The position numbers and the translations under genes are program-made. This document shows, one piece after another, positions 1-8,475 of a DNA stretch of 64,000 bases. This DNA is from UBA2365 sp964594045 (lineage in GTDB: Bacteria > Bacteroidota > Bacteroidia > Chitinophagales > Saprospiraceae), in assembly GCA_964594045.1 (NCBI GenBank), contig CAZQKR010000021.1, forward strand, positions 1 through 64,000, read 5' to 3'. The notes beneath the pieces are model-generated. The model ran no database searches. It had not been told where the DNA came from and was given only the letters and a program-made list of their open reading frames with translations. Each line of letters begins with the position of its first letter. Position 1 is the first letter of the stretch.

Positions 1-56
1 TGCCGTCTTTGATTTTTCCCTATTTTGTGTTTACACAAAATATTTTATACTCTCAA

Positions 57-370
57 AGGAATTGACTAACGATAACCTTCATTTTTCTCCTAAGTGTACC
101 TATGTTCCTAAGTGTCTATGTGGTGAAAAGAAATCATTAACCACATAGATACATAGACACATAGAAAGGAATTGACTAACGATAACCTTCATTTTTCTCC
201 TAAGTGTACCTATGTTCCTAAGTGTCTATGTGGTGAAAAGAAATCATTAACCACATAGATACATAGACACATAGAAAGGAATTGACTAACAATAACCTTC
301 AGTTTTCTCCTAAGTGTACCTATGTTCCTATGTGTCTATGTGGTGAAAAGAATTAATTTACCACATTGTT
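57..370. repeat. 110-bp tandem repeat, nearly three copies
   Basis: The word ATTGACTAAC recurs at 61, 171 and 281, giving a period of exactly 110 bp. The first two copies are almost identical; the third has drifted (AATAACC for GATAACC, CAGTTTT for CATTTTT) and breaks up after about 350. Each unit holds CTATGTGG and, about 18 bases on, CCACATAG, so each can form a hairpin; a second weaker pairing joins CTATGT and ACATAG. No reading frame runs through it. It is probably non-coding; whether it continues to the left of the window cannot be seen. Confidence 0.9.
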
Positions 371-440
371 ACTCAGATACACAGTAAAAATTTGATTGTC
401 AATATCCTGGCTGTTGCTGGTGTTTTTACATACAATATGA

Positions 441-700
441 TTTGTTGAATTGTTGAATTGTTGAATTTCGAATCCCGAATTTTCAAATTTTCAAATTTTG
501 TACCTACTCTGAAAAGTCCAATTTGTTGGTTTTCAATCGTTTTTCGCCCCAAACCCTAAAGGGAAACAATTGAAAACCAACAAATTAAAATATAGTTTTA
601 GCGAGTTATAAAAAGTAAATATTTTTCGTACCTGACTCAATCTTGAATTTCGAATCCCAAATCTTCGAATTTTCAAATCTTCGAATGATCGATATAGAAT
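441..700. other. Low-complexity stretch of short GAATT/CAAATTTT words around an inverted repeat
   Basis: Short words are repeated here: TTGTTGAA three times near 441-466, and TTCAAATTT and TCGAAT variants near 466-500 and 640-690. They flank the inverted-repeat element at 507-590. No gene is seen between the tandem repeat and the dipeptidase gene. Confidence 0.6.
507..590. repeat. Inverted-repeat element, copy A
   Basis: The arms AATTTGTTGGTTTTCAAT (520-537) and ATTGAAAACCAACAAATT (569-586) are an 18-bp perfect inverted repeat. The loop carries CGCCCC and CCCTAAAGGG. The left flank CTCTGAAAAGTCC matches the outer end of a second copy at 39581-39720 read on the opposite strand. There is no coding capacity. 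It looks like a non-autonomous dispersed element or a structured intergenic repeat. Confidence 0.8.
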
Positions 701-703
701 CCT

Positions 704-1441
704 TTAATTCCCTCCTTCCAACAACTCAAAAGAAATGTCCATCAATGGAAATTTTTCCCAACCCCGGAAATCGAAATGCCACCATTCGGTAGACAGGTAA
801 TCAAACCCAAAATGATCCATGATATCAAAAAGGAACTTTCTGTTTTTGATCGCTTCAGCCGGAAGTTTCATATAATGCGGATGCGCCCTTTCCGAAAAAT
901 CATCGAATTCAGTCGGCATATTCAATTCCTTCCCAGTTTTTAATTCGATCAGGCTGATGTCCACAGCGCAACCCCTGTTGTGCCGCGACCCCTTAGCCGG
1001 ATCAGCCACGAATCCCGGGTGTGGATAGATCTCAAACAATCTGACCGTTGCTGCATAAGGCCTGTACGCATCAAAAACCAGGAGGCCCAACCCAAGTTTT
1101 GCCAGCGAATCCTGCACCGCCCGGAGTGCAAGCGCAACCGGCTTCCGTGCAAAAGCTTTAGGCTGCGTATAGATCACCTGCCTGGTAAAATTATTTTTGG
1201 TTGCATAACGGATATCCGTCCTGATCCCCGGTATATATTGTTCAAGGTCAACCATCTCCATAGAGGGATCCACAGCAATTTGCTTTTGGTAAACCTTCAT
1301 TTCCCGCACGATCACCAATCCGGACTGGGTAAATCCTGTCTGACAGAACATCAAGACGAAAATGTGTACGATCAAAATAGGTGAGATTTTTAAAGCAAAT
1401 TTCCTGAAATGCATAGCAACCATTTTTTTACCAATGTACAA
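704..1441 (-). CDS. ddpX: D-alanyl-D-alanine dipeptidase (VanX/DdpX family, peptidase M15D), exported
   Basis: A zinc dipeptidase that cleaves D-Ala-D-Ala, used in cell-wall recycling or nutrient scavenging and, in some species, glycopeptide resistance. The family signature is visible: SRHNRGCAVD at residues 152-161 gives zinc ligands His154 and Asp161, and TEWWH at 218-222 supplies the catalytic Glu and the third ligand; YRPY with the conserved Arg is near 126-129. A hydrophobic signal peptide ends around FTQS (residue 40), so the protein is exported. Met7 and Met10 are alternative starts that would give a more compact signal peptide; the longest frame is listed. No vanA/vanH-type genes are near, so a resistance role is not suggested by context. 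Confidence 0.9.
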   Translation of the reverse strand: MYIGKKMVAMHFRKFALKISPILIVHIFVLMFCQTGFTQSGLVIVREMKVYQKQIAVDPSMEMVDLEQYIPGIRTDIRYATKNNFTRQVIYTQPKAFARKPVALALRAVQDSLAKLGLGLLVFDAYRPYAATVRLFEIYPHPGFVADPAKGSRHNRGCAVDISLIELKTGKELNMPTEFDDFSERAHPHYMKLPAEAIKNRKFLFDIMDHFGFDYLSTEWWHFDFRGWEKFPLMDISFELLEGGN

Positions 1442-1592
1442 ACATTAATTCACCTGTTATCATTTTTTCATTTGTTCAGATCACAAACATCTTCCTGAAA
1501 TTGATCTTATCCCTGATTTTAATGCCATTTTATAGATAAAAACAAAGTTTCCAAGCAATTTCCCTTATTTTTGAGCCACAAAAAAAAACAGC

Positions 1593-2114
1593 ATGGATAC
1601 GATCACCAATATCATGACCAGAAGGAGCATCAGGAAATTCACTGAACAGCCTGTTGAACCTGAAAAAATTAAGATCATTCTTGAAGCAGCCATGAATGCG
1701 CCAAGTGCAGGCGACGGTCGGCCATGGGAATTCGTGGTGGTCACGGAAAAATCCAGTCTGCATCAGATCGCCGAAAAAGTGGATGGAGGAAATGACATGT
1801 TCAGGCAGGCAGGCGCTGCCATCCTCATTTGTGCTGTTCCTTCAAAAGAGAAATTCCCCGGGTTTTACCCGCAGGATTGTTCGTGTGCGGCACAGAATAT
1901 TTATCTGGCTGCGCATGAACTTGGTCTGGGTTCTGTCTGGATCGCCGTCTGGAGTGTACCTCCCAGGATCGCCGGGCTGAGGGAAATACTCGACATCCCG
2001 GAACATCTGGAGCCTTTTGCCATTTTTCCGATAGGCTATCCGGGTGAGAGCCTTCCCGCAGAATACAGATATGATGAGGCATTGGTGCATTATGAAAAAG
2101 TGAAAAAGAATTGA
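1593..2114 (+). CDS. Nitroreductase family protein (FMN-dependent oxidoreductase)
   Basis: A 173-residue protein of the nitroreductase family, small flavin enzymes that reduce nitro compounds, quinones or enones with NAD(P)H. RRSIRKF at 9-15 and NAPSAGDGRPWEFVVV near 35-50 are the FMN-binding segments typical of the family. GLGSVWIAVW and the C-terminal IGYPGE are also family-like. It is monocistronic; a TATTTTTG box (1566-1573), of the Bacteroidota -7 type, lies just upstream. The true substrate cannot be told from sequence. Confidence 0.88.
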   Translation: MDTITNIMTRRSIRKFTEQPVEPEKIKIILEAAMNAPSAGDGRPWEFVVVTEKSSLHQIAEKVDGGNDMFRQAGAAILICAVPSKEKFPGFYPQDCSCAAQNIYLAAHELGLGSVWIAVWSVPPRIAGLREILDIPEHLEPFAIFPIGYPGESLPAEYRYDEALVHYEKVKKN

Positions 2115-2463
2115 ACAAATGATTGAAAAACGGTCAACCTTATTCAGGCATTTACAAATGATTAATGGTAAATGATAAATGGTTAATGGGGTTTGGATTT
2201 TTGGATAAGGTGTTTGTTTTTTTATCTTCAAATGGCTCAAATCCTTTGTGCCTTAACGCATTTGCGAGAAATTTAGTCACAATCAGGAATTAAATATTTC
2301 AAAATTACTTAGTAATCATTTTCCTGATTTACTGAACAATCCGACTGGCCTTTGGTATTCTGGTTTCGGGAAAGCGCAATGAGCAAAAGACATCTTATTT
2401 GGTGAATATTTAAATTTTGACAAAGGCTTGACATAGTAGCTCAAAGACTAAAGCATGAAAGAC
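2115..2463. other. Intergenic, no gene seen
   Basis: AT-rich sequence with short imperfect direct repeats of AATGATTAATGGTAAATG type near 2115-2190. No RNA gene, terminator or open frame could be supported. Confidence 0.5.
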
Positions 2464-2492
2464 TTTGCAGTTAAATAAATACATTAATTTTG
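2464..2492 (+). promoter_or_regulatory. Bacteroidota-type promoter for the acetyltransferase gene
   Basis: TTTG at 2464-2467, a 17-bp spacer and TAATTTTG at 2485-2492 match the TTTG/TAnnTTTG consensus of the Bacteroidota housekeeping sigma factor. Transcription would begin near 2499, about ten bases before the ATG at 2510. Confidence 0.65.
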
Positions 2493-2509
2493 ATCAAATT
2501 TAAACTGAT

Positions 2510-3037
2510 ATGCAACAAGTTATCGCACTTCGCCCCTGGGAAATGGAAGACCTGCCTGTCTTGGTACCACTTGCCAACAATCCGAAAATTGCCGCCAACC
2601 TAACTGATCTCTACCCCCACCCTTATACGCGCGAAGATGGGATCGCCTTCATCAAGATGACTAAAAACATGCAGGATGGGGTCATTTTCTGTGTCACAGT
2701 TGACCGGCAAATAGCCGGCAGCATTGGCATACACCAACAGAATGACATCATGCGCAGGAATGCCGAAATGGGATACTGGATTGCAGAACCATTCTGGGGC
2801 AAAGGCGTATGTACTGTTGCCGTCAAATTGATGGTCAGCCACGGTTTCAGACATTTCGACATCGACCGGATCTATGCCCGTCCTTTCGGCAGGAATATCG
2901 CATCCCAGAAGGTACTGATGAATGCCGGCTTCAAATTCGAAGCCAGGTTTCACCAAAATATCATCAAAAACGGCGTCAAAGAAGATGAATTGTTTTTCGG
3001 GATCAGAAGAGAACACTTTGTGCATGCTGAAAAATAA
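2510..3037 (+). CDS. GNAT family N-acetyltransferase, RimJ/RimL-like
   Basis: A 175-residue acetyl-CoA-dependent acyltransferase. The N-terminus LRPWEMEDLPVLVPLANN is the usual opening of the RimJ/RimL-type GNAT group. EMGYWIAEPFWGKGVCTVAV contains the acetyl-CoA pyrophosphate-binding region, and ARPFGRNIASQKVLMNAGF is the conserved SxxxLxKxGF-type segment. The target could be a protein N-terminus, a small amine or an antibiotic; nothing here decides it. It lies 160 bp before the first ATP-grasp gene on the same strand. Confidence 0.87.
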   Translation: MQQVIALRPWEMEDLPVLVPLANNPKIAANLTDLYPHPYTREDGIAFIKMTKNMQDGVIFCVTVDRQIAGSIGIHQQNDIMRRNAEMGYWIAEPFWGKGVCTVAVKLMVSHGFRHFDIDRIYARPFGRNIASQKVLMNAGFKFEARFHQNIIKNGVKEDELFFGIRREHFVHAEK

Positions 3038-3196
3038 AAAACATCCCATCAGAAAATCCGTTTTTCTAAACTTTTTTTTCCATACATTTGTTTCCCTGAT
3101 TTATTTAAACAATTCAATACATACATTCAGCAGGAATCAAAAATTTTATATTGGTGGTATGTAAACCGGATTTTAATACAATAAAACTTTTCAGGT

Positions 3197-4360
3197 ATGA
3201 ATGTCGTCTATCTTTCGCCTCATTTCCCGGAAAATTACATCGCTTTTGTAGAAGCCTTGAATGGAAGAGGAGCCCATGTTCTGGGCATTGCAGAACTGCC
3301 TTATGATCATTTGCCCGAAAGGCTAAAGCCTGTGCTGACCGATTATTATCAGGTAAGCGATATGGAAAACTATGATGAAATGTTCAAAGCGGTTGCTTTT
3401 TTCACTCACAAATACGGAAAAATCAACCATCTTGATTCGCTGAATGAACACTGGCTTTTTACCGAAGCCAAACTCAGGACTGACTTCAACATTCCAGGAA
3501 TCCACAATGACACCATTGCAGATATGAAATACAAATCCCGGATGAAACAGCGTTTTGTCCATGCAGGCATCCGGGTTGCAAGAGGCCTGGTAACGGACAA
3601 CATTGCAGACGCAGGGTCATTTATCCGGGAAGTGGGTTATCCTGTTGTGGCCAAACCGGATTCCGGCGTAGGTGCAGCCAATACTTATAAAATATCGGAT
3701 GAAACCCAACTGCAGCGTTTTTTTGAGAATAAGCCGGATATACCGTATATTTTTGAAGAATTCATCTCAGGACGGATCGAAACTTTTGACGGTCTTACCG
3801 ATCAATTCGGTAACCTGGTTTATTGTACCGGACATGTTTACAGCGACAGCGTCATGGATGTGGTCAACAACGACCGCCATGTTTATTATTACAGCTTCCG
3901 GGAAATACCTGCAGATGTGGAGGAAATGGGTATGAGGATATTCAGGGAGTTCAACCTGAAAGGCAGATTTTTTCATTTTGAATTCTTTCGCACTGAAGAC
4001 GGCAGCCTGGTGGCACTCGAAGTCAACATGCGTCCTCCCGGTGGCTATACTACGGACATGTTCAATTTTGGCAGTGACATCAATATCTATGAGCAATGGG
4101 CCAATATGGTCACCATGAACATATTCAATACAGCATACCAGCGTAAATACCATGTAGCATATGTCGGAAGAAAATGGCGTTTTGATTATGCCTATTCTAC
4201 GGCAGAGATTGAAGAAATTTGCGGAGAAAAACTGGTTTACCACGACTATGTCAGCGGAATTTTCAGCCTTGCCATGGGCAATTACGGATATATTGTACGG
4301 CATCCGGATTTGGAAGAACTCATGAAATGCGTACATTTGATCCACCAAATGAAAAATTAG
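3197..4360 (+). CDS. ATP-grasp superfamily carboxylate-amine ligase, paralog 1
   Basis: A 387-residue ATP-grasp enzyme. Such enzymes activate a carboxylate as an acyl phosphate and join it to an amine or similar nucleophile. The N-terminal pre-ATP-grasp domain begins NVVYLSPHFPENY. YPVVAKPDSGVGA near 153-165 is the nucleotide-binding lysine and glycine-rich loop, IFEEF near 196-200 is the hinge, and EVNMRPPGG near 274-282 holds the magnesium-binding Glu and Asn. The substrate is unknown. It is followed, 71 bp after its stop, by a close paralog and then an esterase, so the three probably act together. Confidence 0.85.
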   Translation: MNVVYLSPHFPENYIAFVEALNGRGAHVLGIAELPYDHLPERLKPVLTDYYQVSDMENYDEMFKAVAFFTHKYGKINHLDSLNEHWLFTEAKLRTDFNIPGIHNDTIADMKYKSRMKQRFVHAGIRVARGLVTDNIADAGSFIREVGYPVVAKPDSGVGAANTYKISDETQLQRFFENKPDIPYIFEEFISGRIETFDGLTDQFGNLVYCTGHVYSDSVMDVVNNDRHVYYYSFREIPADVEEMGMRIFREFNLKGRFFHFEFFRTEDGSLVALEVNMRPPGGYTTDMFNFGSDINIYEQWANMVTMNIFNTAYQRKYHVAYVGRKWRFDYAYSTAEIEEICGEKLVYHDYVSGIFSLAMGNYGYIVRHPDLEELMKCVHLIHQMKN

Positions 4361-4431
4361 CACAAACCGCATGAAGAATTTTCAGAACTGAAAGATTTTT
4401 GCCGGAAAAAATTTACCGAAAAACAACTGCC

Positions 4432-5592
4432 ATGAACGTTTTATATTTTTCTCCGCATTTTCCGCCCAATTATGTCTGGTTCATCAGGGAACTGAAAAAA
4501 GCCGGAGTCAACACGCTGGGTATCGCTGACATACCTTTTGACCAGCTTTCTCCTGTACTGAAAGAATCCCTCAATGATTACTACATGGTGGACAACCTGG
4601 AAAATTATGATGAGGTGGTCAAAGCTGTGGGTTATTTTATACATCAATACGGGCGCATCGACCATCTGGACTCACTCAACGAACATTGGCTGATGATGGA
4701 AGCCAGTCTGCGCACGGATTTCAATATCCCTGGTCTGAAAAACGATGTGATCGATGATATGAAATTCAAATCCCGGATGAAACAGCGTTTCATACATGCA
4801 GGTGTGCAGGTTGCGCGAGGCAGGATCATTTCTAATATGGAGGAAGCAAAACGCTTCATCAGAACCGTAAAATATCCCGTCATTGCAAAACCGGACAACG
4901 GGGTGGGTGCTTCCGCAACATTCAAGATCAGCGACGATGCGCAACTTTCCTCATTTTTCGAAAATAAACCTTCAACAAGCTATATTTTTGAAGAATTTAT
5001 CAACGGGACAATTGAAAGTTTTGACGGTCTGACGGACAAAAAGGGCAATCTTGTTTTCCACACTTCCAACGTGTTTTGCCAGGGCATCATGGACATCGTC
5101 AACCAGGACAGGCATGTCTATTATTATACTCAACGAAAGGTTCCAAAGGATATCACGGAAGCCGGAAAAAAGATCCTGAAAGAATTCGATCTGAAAGGCA
5201 GATTTTTCCATTTTGAATTTTTCAGGAAAGAAGATGGTCAGTTGGTCGCCCTTGAAGTCAATATGAGACCACCGGGCGGTTTTACCACAGATATGTTCAA
5301 TTATGCAAGTGACATCAATATCTACGAACTCTGGGCGAAAGTGGTCACCGGTCAGCCAATTGATTTCAGATATGTAAGGAAATATCACGCATGTTATATC
5401 GGTCGCAAAAACCGGTATGAATATACCTACTCTCTGGGACAGGTGATACAACATTGTGGTTCAGACCTTGTTTTCCACCATCCGGTCAGTGAAGTGTTAA
5501 GCCCTGCTTTGGGACAATACGGAATGATCATACGGCATGAAAACCTCAACCGCGTTAAAAATTATATCGATTACATCCTTAAAGTGCAGTGA
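4432..5592 (+). CDS. ATP-grasp superfamily carboxylate-amine ligase, paralog 2
   Basis: A 386-residue tandem paralog of the preceding gene, colinear over its full length. Shared segments include RTDFNIPG, KSRMKQRF.HAG, DRHVYYY, LKGRFFHFEFFR and EVNMRPPGG, so the catalytic residues are intact in both. An in-frame ATG at 4399 would add 11 residues; 4432 is preferred because it gives the same NV.Y.SPHFP.NY beginning as paralog 1. The stop overlaps the possible GTG start of the esterase. Divergence in the mid and C-terminal parts suggests the two differ in one substrate. Confidence 0.85.
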   Translation: MNVLYFSPHFPPNYVWFIRELKKAGVNTLGIADIPFDQLSPVLKESLNDYYMVDNLENYDEVVKAVGYFIHQYGRIDHLDSLNEHWLMMEASLRTDFNIPGLKNDVIDDMKFKSRMKQRFIHAGVQVARGRIISNMEEAKRFIRTVKYPVIAKPDNGVGASATFKISDDAQLSSFFENKPSTSYIFEEFINGTIESFDGLTDKKGNLVFHTSNVFCQGIMDIVNQDRHVYYYTQRKVPKDITEAGKKILKEFDLKGRFFHFEFFRKEDGQLVALEVNMRPPGGFTTDMFNYASDINIYELWAKVVTGQPIDFRYVRKYHACYIGRKNRYEYTYSLGQVIQHCGSDLVFHHPVSEVLSPALGQYGMIIRHENLNRVKNYIDYILKVQ

Positions 5593-5594
5593 AA

Positions 5595-6329
5595 ATGAAC
5601 AGAAATTATCAAAAATGGTATAGCAATCACCTGGGAAAAGAGATGGAATTGCTGGTACACGGAGATAAAGGGACTCCTTTCATGATCTTTCCGTGTTCCA
5701 ACGGACGTTTTTTTGATTTTGAAAACCGTGGAATGTTCCACACCGTTGAACAGGAGATCAATGAAGGAAAGGCGATTTTCTTCAGTGTGGACAGCATCGA
5801 CCGGGAAACATGGCATAATCATGATGCACATCCTTCTGTTGGCGCCGCACGTCATGAAGACTATGACAAATATATAATCCACGAGGTCGTACCTTATATC
5901 CATCATCTTCTTGGGACCAACCAGAAGATCATTGCCGGAGGCGCCAGCATGGGTGCTTACCATGCAGTCAATTTCTTTTTGCGCCACCCTGATGTTTTCG
6001 GCGGAACGCTGGCACTGAGCGGTAATTACCATGCCAGGCATTTTGTCGGAGACTATATGGATGAACATGTGTATTTCAATTCACCCCTGGCTTTTCTTCC
6101 AGGTTTACAGGACAGCTGGTATCTTGATCAATACCGGGCGTCCAGAATTTTTATCTGCACGGGCCAGGGTGCATGGGAAGAAACCATGGTAGAAGATACA
6201 TCACGCCTCAAATCTCTGCTGGATGAAAAAAATGTCCCTGCACACATCGAATTCTGGGGACACGATGTCAACCATGACTGGAACTGGTGGGAACGACAAT
6301 TCCCCTATTTTGTGAAAAAGATCGTTTGA
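5595..6329 (+). CDS. Alpha/beta-hydrolase esterase (COG4947-like)
   Basis: A 244-residue alpha/beta-hydrolase of the esterase-D/putative-esterase type. GGASMGAYHA holds the nucleophile elbow, with Ser at about 118; a C-terminal GHDVNHDW holds the likely catalytic His. FPCSNGRFFDFENRGM near the N-terminus is a distinctive conserved block. No signal peptide is visible, so it is cytoplasmic. GTG 5589 is in frame and overlaps the preceding stop; ATG 5595 is chosen. Tight coupling to two ATP-grasp ligases suggests it hydrolyses or transfers the product of those enzymes. Family assignment is from memory of the sequence style and is less sure than the fold. Confidence 0.75.
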   Translation: MNRNYQKWYSNHLGKEMELLVHGDKGTPFMIFPCSNGRFFDFENRGMFHTVEQEINEGKAIFFSVDSIDRETWHNHDAHPSVGAARHEDYDKYIIHEVVPYIHHLLGTNQKIIAGGASMGAYHAVNFFLRHPDVFGGTLALSGNYHARHFVGDYMDEHVYFNSPLAFLPGLQDSWYLDQYRASRIFICTGQGAWEETMVEDTSRLKSLLDEKNVPAHIEFWGHDVNHDWNWWERQFPYFVKKIV

Positions 6330-6376
6330 CAGAAATAATCTGCGCAAAAAGAGAAGGGTGAAAGGCCTTTGGGGAG

Positions 6377-6766
6377 TTACAATTTGGTCCCTACCAGCGT
6401 GTAGTGATAAAGATCATTGCCATCCTCAATGGTGTAATCGATCTGCAAGGTATAATTCTGAAAGACTCCTTCACCGTAAATTCTTTTGTTACCGTCGAAC
6501 TTCTGGGAATAGATCTGGATCCTTTTGGTGTAATCCGCTTTCTGACGCACATCGGCATCGATCAGCGCCCAGGTGTCTTTCAGCCAGGGAGCATCGATCC
6601 TGATGGAATTGGCAAAATCAGCAGAAACCACCATGGAAAAGGGTCCGGCTACGCCTAATATATGTGCTTCATAAACACCGGCAATTTCCAATACATCTTC
6701 ATCGTATTTTTCACAGGAAGAGAAGATCAAAAGAAGGCTTAAAACAGCAAAAAGTTTTGTTTTCAT
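6377..6766 (-). CDS. Hypothetical lipoprotein
   Basis: A 129-residue protein with a lipoprotein signal: a hydrophobic stretch followed by LLIFSSC, with the lipidated Cys at residue 18. The mature part is short and rich in beta-type segments (YEAHILGVAG, NYTLQIDYTIEDG) and may be a small barrel. It resembles the many small Bacteroidota cell-surface or periplasmic lipoproteins of unknown function. It converges with the esterase gene, 47 bp apart. Confidence 0.7.
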   Translation of the reverse strand: MKTKLFAVLSLLLIFSSCEKYDEDVLEIAGVYEAHILGVAGPFSMVVSADFANSIRIDAPWLKDTWALIDADVRQKADYTKRIQIYSQKFDGNKRIYGEGVFQNYTLQIDYTIEDGNDLYHYTLVGTKL

Positions 6767-7357
6767 ATGTATTGTTTTTAATAATTTTCAGCCCTTTGGG
6801 ATCAAGGATAAAAGCATCCGGAACTGGTTGGAATATTTTACCCGGATGTTTTTCCTTTCGATGACATAAGCTAAGATCAACAAATAAGTACCGATTCAAA
6901 AGTACTACTGTGACGTAGAAGCAGTACCAAATTCGGCAGCATTAACGCCACTTTAATACAGTTTTAAGAATAATTTAGGATTTTATTTGACAGCCCGGAT
7001 ATTCAAGGTAAAAGCAGAAAAAGGTGATAGATCATTGGGCGATCAATCTGATGTTCACAACAAGATCAAATCAGTCAGTTGTATTCAGAAAAGCAAAGTC
7101 CGGGTTCAGTTAACTAAGCAGGTTTTCATTTCCCCAGAATAATCAGTTTCATCAATGCGAAGTGAATAGAAACCAGATGGAATTCAAAGTCTTTCACCCG
7201 GAAAGTTCACCAATGTTCCGGAAAACTGAAAAATCATAACTGATTGCTATAATTTTTGATATCCCAACCAGAAAACAGGATCTTTTTGGAAAAAAAAATG
7301 TTTACCTTCAGATAATAGTTTACAGCAGTAAATAGTTAATCAGATAAAAATTAACAG
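6767..7357. other. Intergenic, no gene seen
   Basis: About 590 bp without a supported gene. A few short open frames exist, the longest about 60 codons, but none shows a recognisable domain. It divides a minus-strand lipoprotein gene from a plus-strand gene and so should hold two divergent promoters; no clear TTTG/TAnnTTTG pair was found. Confidence 0.5.
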
Positions 7358-8353
7358 TTGAATAAAATCATAAGCATATTTTTTCTTTTTTTGATCATTC
7401 CATTTGTATTATCTGCATACAAGGGGCATGAGCCCGATTTTTTACACGTGGACCAATTTGCCCGGCAGGTTAAAAAATCAGGCACTCTGGATGAAACTGC
7501 AAAGAAACTGACCGCACCCTTTGGCACTGAAACAGAAAAAGTCCGTGCGATTTTTGTCTGGATCACGCATAATATTGCCTATGATATACAAAAAGTCAGG
7601 GATCAGCAAAAGCGCAACAACCGGACAGTGATCACTGCCAACAGCCAGGCTGAGCTGGAAGCATATATGAAAAAACTGCCGCGGAAAATGGCGGACAATG
7701 CTTTCCGTTCCGGTAAAGGCGTATGCGAAGACTATTCCAACCTTTTCCTGTACATGTGTAAAAGTGCAGGTATTGAAGCGAGTTACATCACCGGTTATGC
7801 CAGGAGTTCGGCGGATAAGCTCAACCGTTACCCTGAACGGTCCAACCACACCTGGAACGGTGTAAAAATCGATGGAAATTGGTTTCTGCTGGACCCAACC
7901 TGGTCAGCAGGACAGGTTGATATGCGGGCCGGAACTTTTACCAGGGATTTCACCGATGGATTTTTCCTGGCTGACCCCGTCAAGTTCATTCTCACACATT
8001 TCCCTGATGACCCTGAATGGCAACTGGTAGGAAGTCCTCTTGATTTGGATAAATTTGTCACTTTACCATTGGGATATCCTGCACTACATGATCCGGCTAT
8101 CATGGACTACTATCCCAAAAAAGGCATCATCAGCCGGGAGAACGAAATAGTGAAACTGGTGCTCCAAACGGAAATTCCTGCTGATCGCTTTGAACTTTAT
8201 ATCAACAACCGTTATCACTCCACTGCAACGGAAGCTGATGAGAACAGGGTGGTTTTCCAATTGGATGTTTCACGTCTGAAGAATGCCGAGATCACCATTA
8301 CCAGAATCGGTGATGACACGGTTATTCCTCTGATTTCGTACCTGGCAGAATGA
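7358..8353 (+). CDS. Exported transglutaminase-like (cysteine protease fold) protein
   Basis: A 331-residue secreted protein with a transglutaminase-like core. The triad is visible: Cys in GKGVCEDYSNLF (about residue 122), His in SNHTWNGV (about 163) and Asp in WFLLDPTW (about 178). Bacterial members are usually peptidases or amidases, often acting on peptidoglycan or peptides. The start is a TTG at 7358, chosen because the N-terminus it gives (KIISIFFLFLIIPFVLSAY) is a normal signal peptide and no ATG lies upstream in frame. The C-terminal 90 residues look like a beta-sandwich domain. Confidence 0.83.
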   Translation: MNKIISIFFLFLIIPFVLSAYKGHEPDFLHVDQFARQVKKSGTLDETAKKLTAPFGTETEKVRAIFVWITHNIAYDIQKVRDQQKRNNRTVITANSQAELEAYMKKLPRKMADNAFRSGKGVCEDYSNLFLYMCKSAGIEASYITGYARSSADKLNRYPERSNHTWNGVKIDGNWFLLDPTWSAGQVDMRAGTFTRDFTDGFFLADPVKFILTHFPDDPEWQLVGSPLDLDKFVTLPLGYPALHDPAIMDYYPKKGIISRENEIVKLVLQTEIPADRFELYINNRYHSTATEADENRVVFQLDVSRLKNAEITITRIGDDTVIPLISYLAE

Positions 8354-8475
8354 TGAACATGATTAGACTTTAGCCTTCAGGCTGACATCATTAAGTCTTG
8401 GATTTGCAAAGCTATACCTCACCTGCCACCGGGATTTTAAAGGTTAAATTGTCCGGAAAAATCTTCCCATGCCTG

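Noticed and set aside
1..700. Insertion sequence or prophage edge
   Set aside because: The repeats have no transposase or integrase nearby and no long terminal repeats; they are best treated as intergenic repeats.
980..1384. Plus-strand 134-codon frame across the dipeptidase gene
   Set aside because: It is antisense to a clearly recognised VanX-type gene and has no features of its own.
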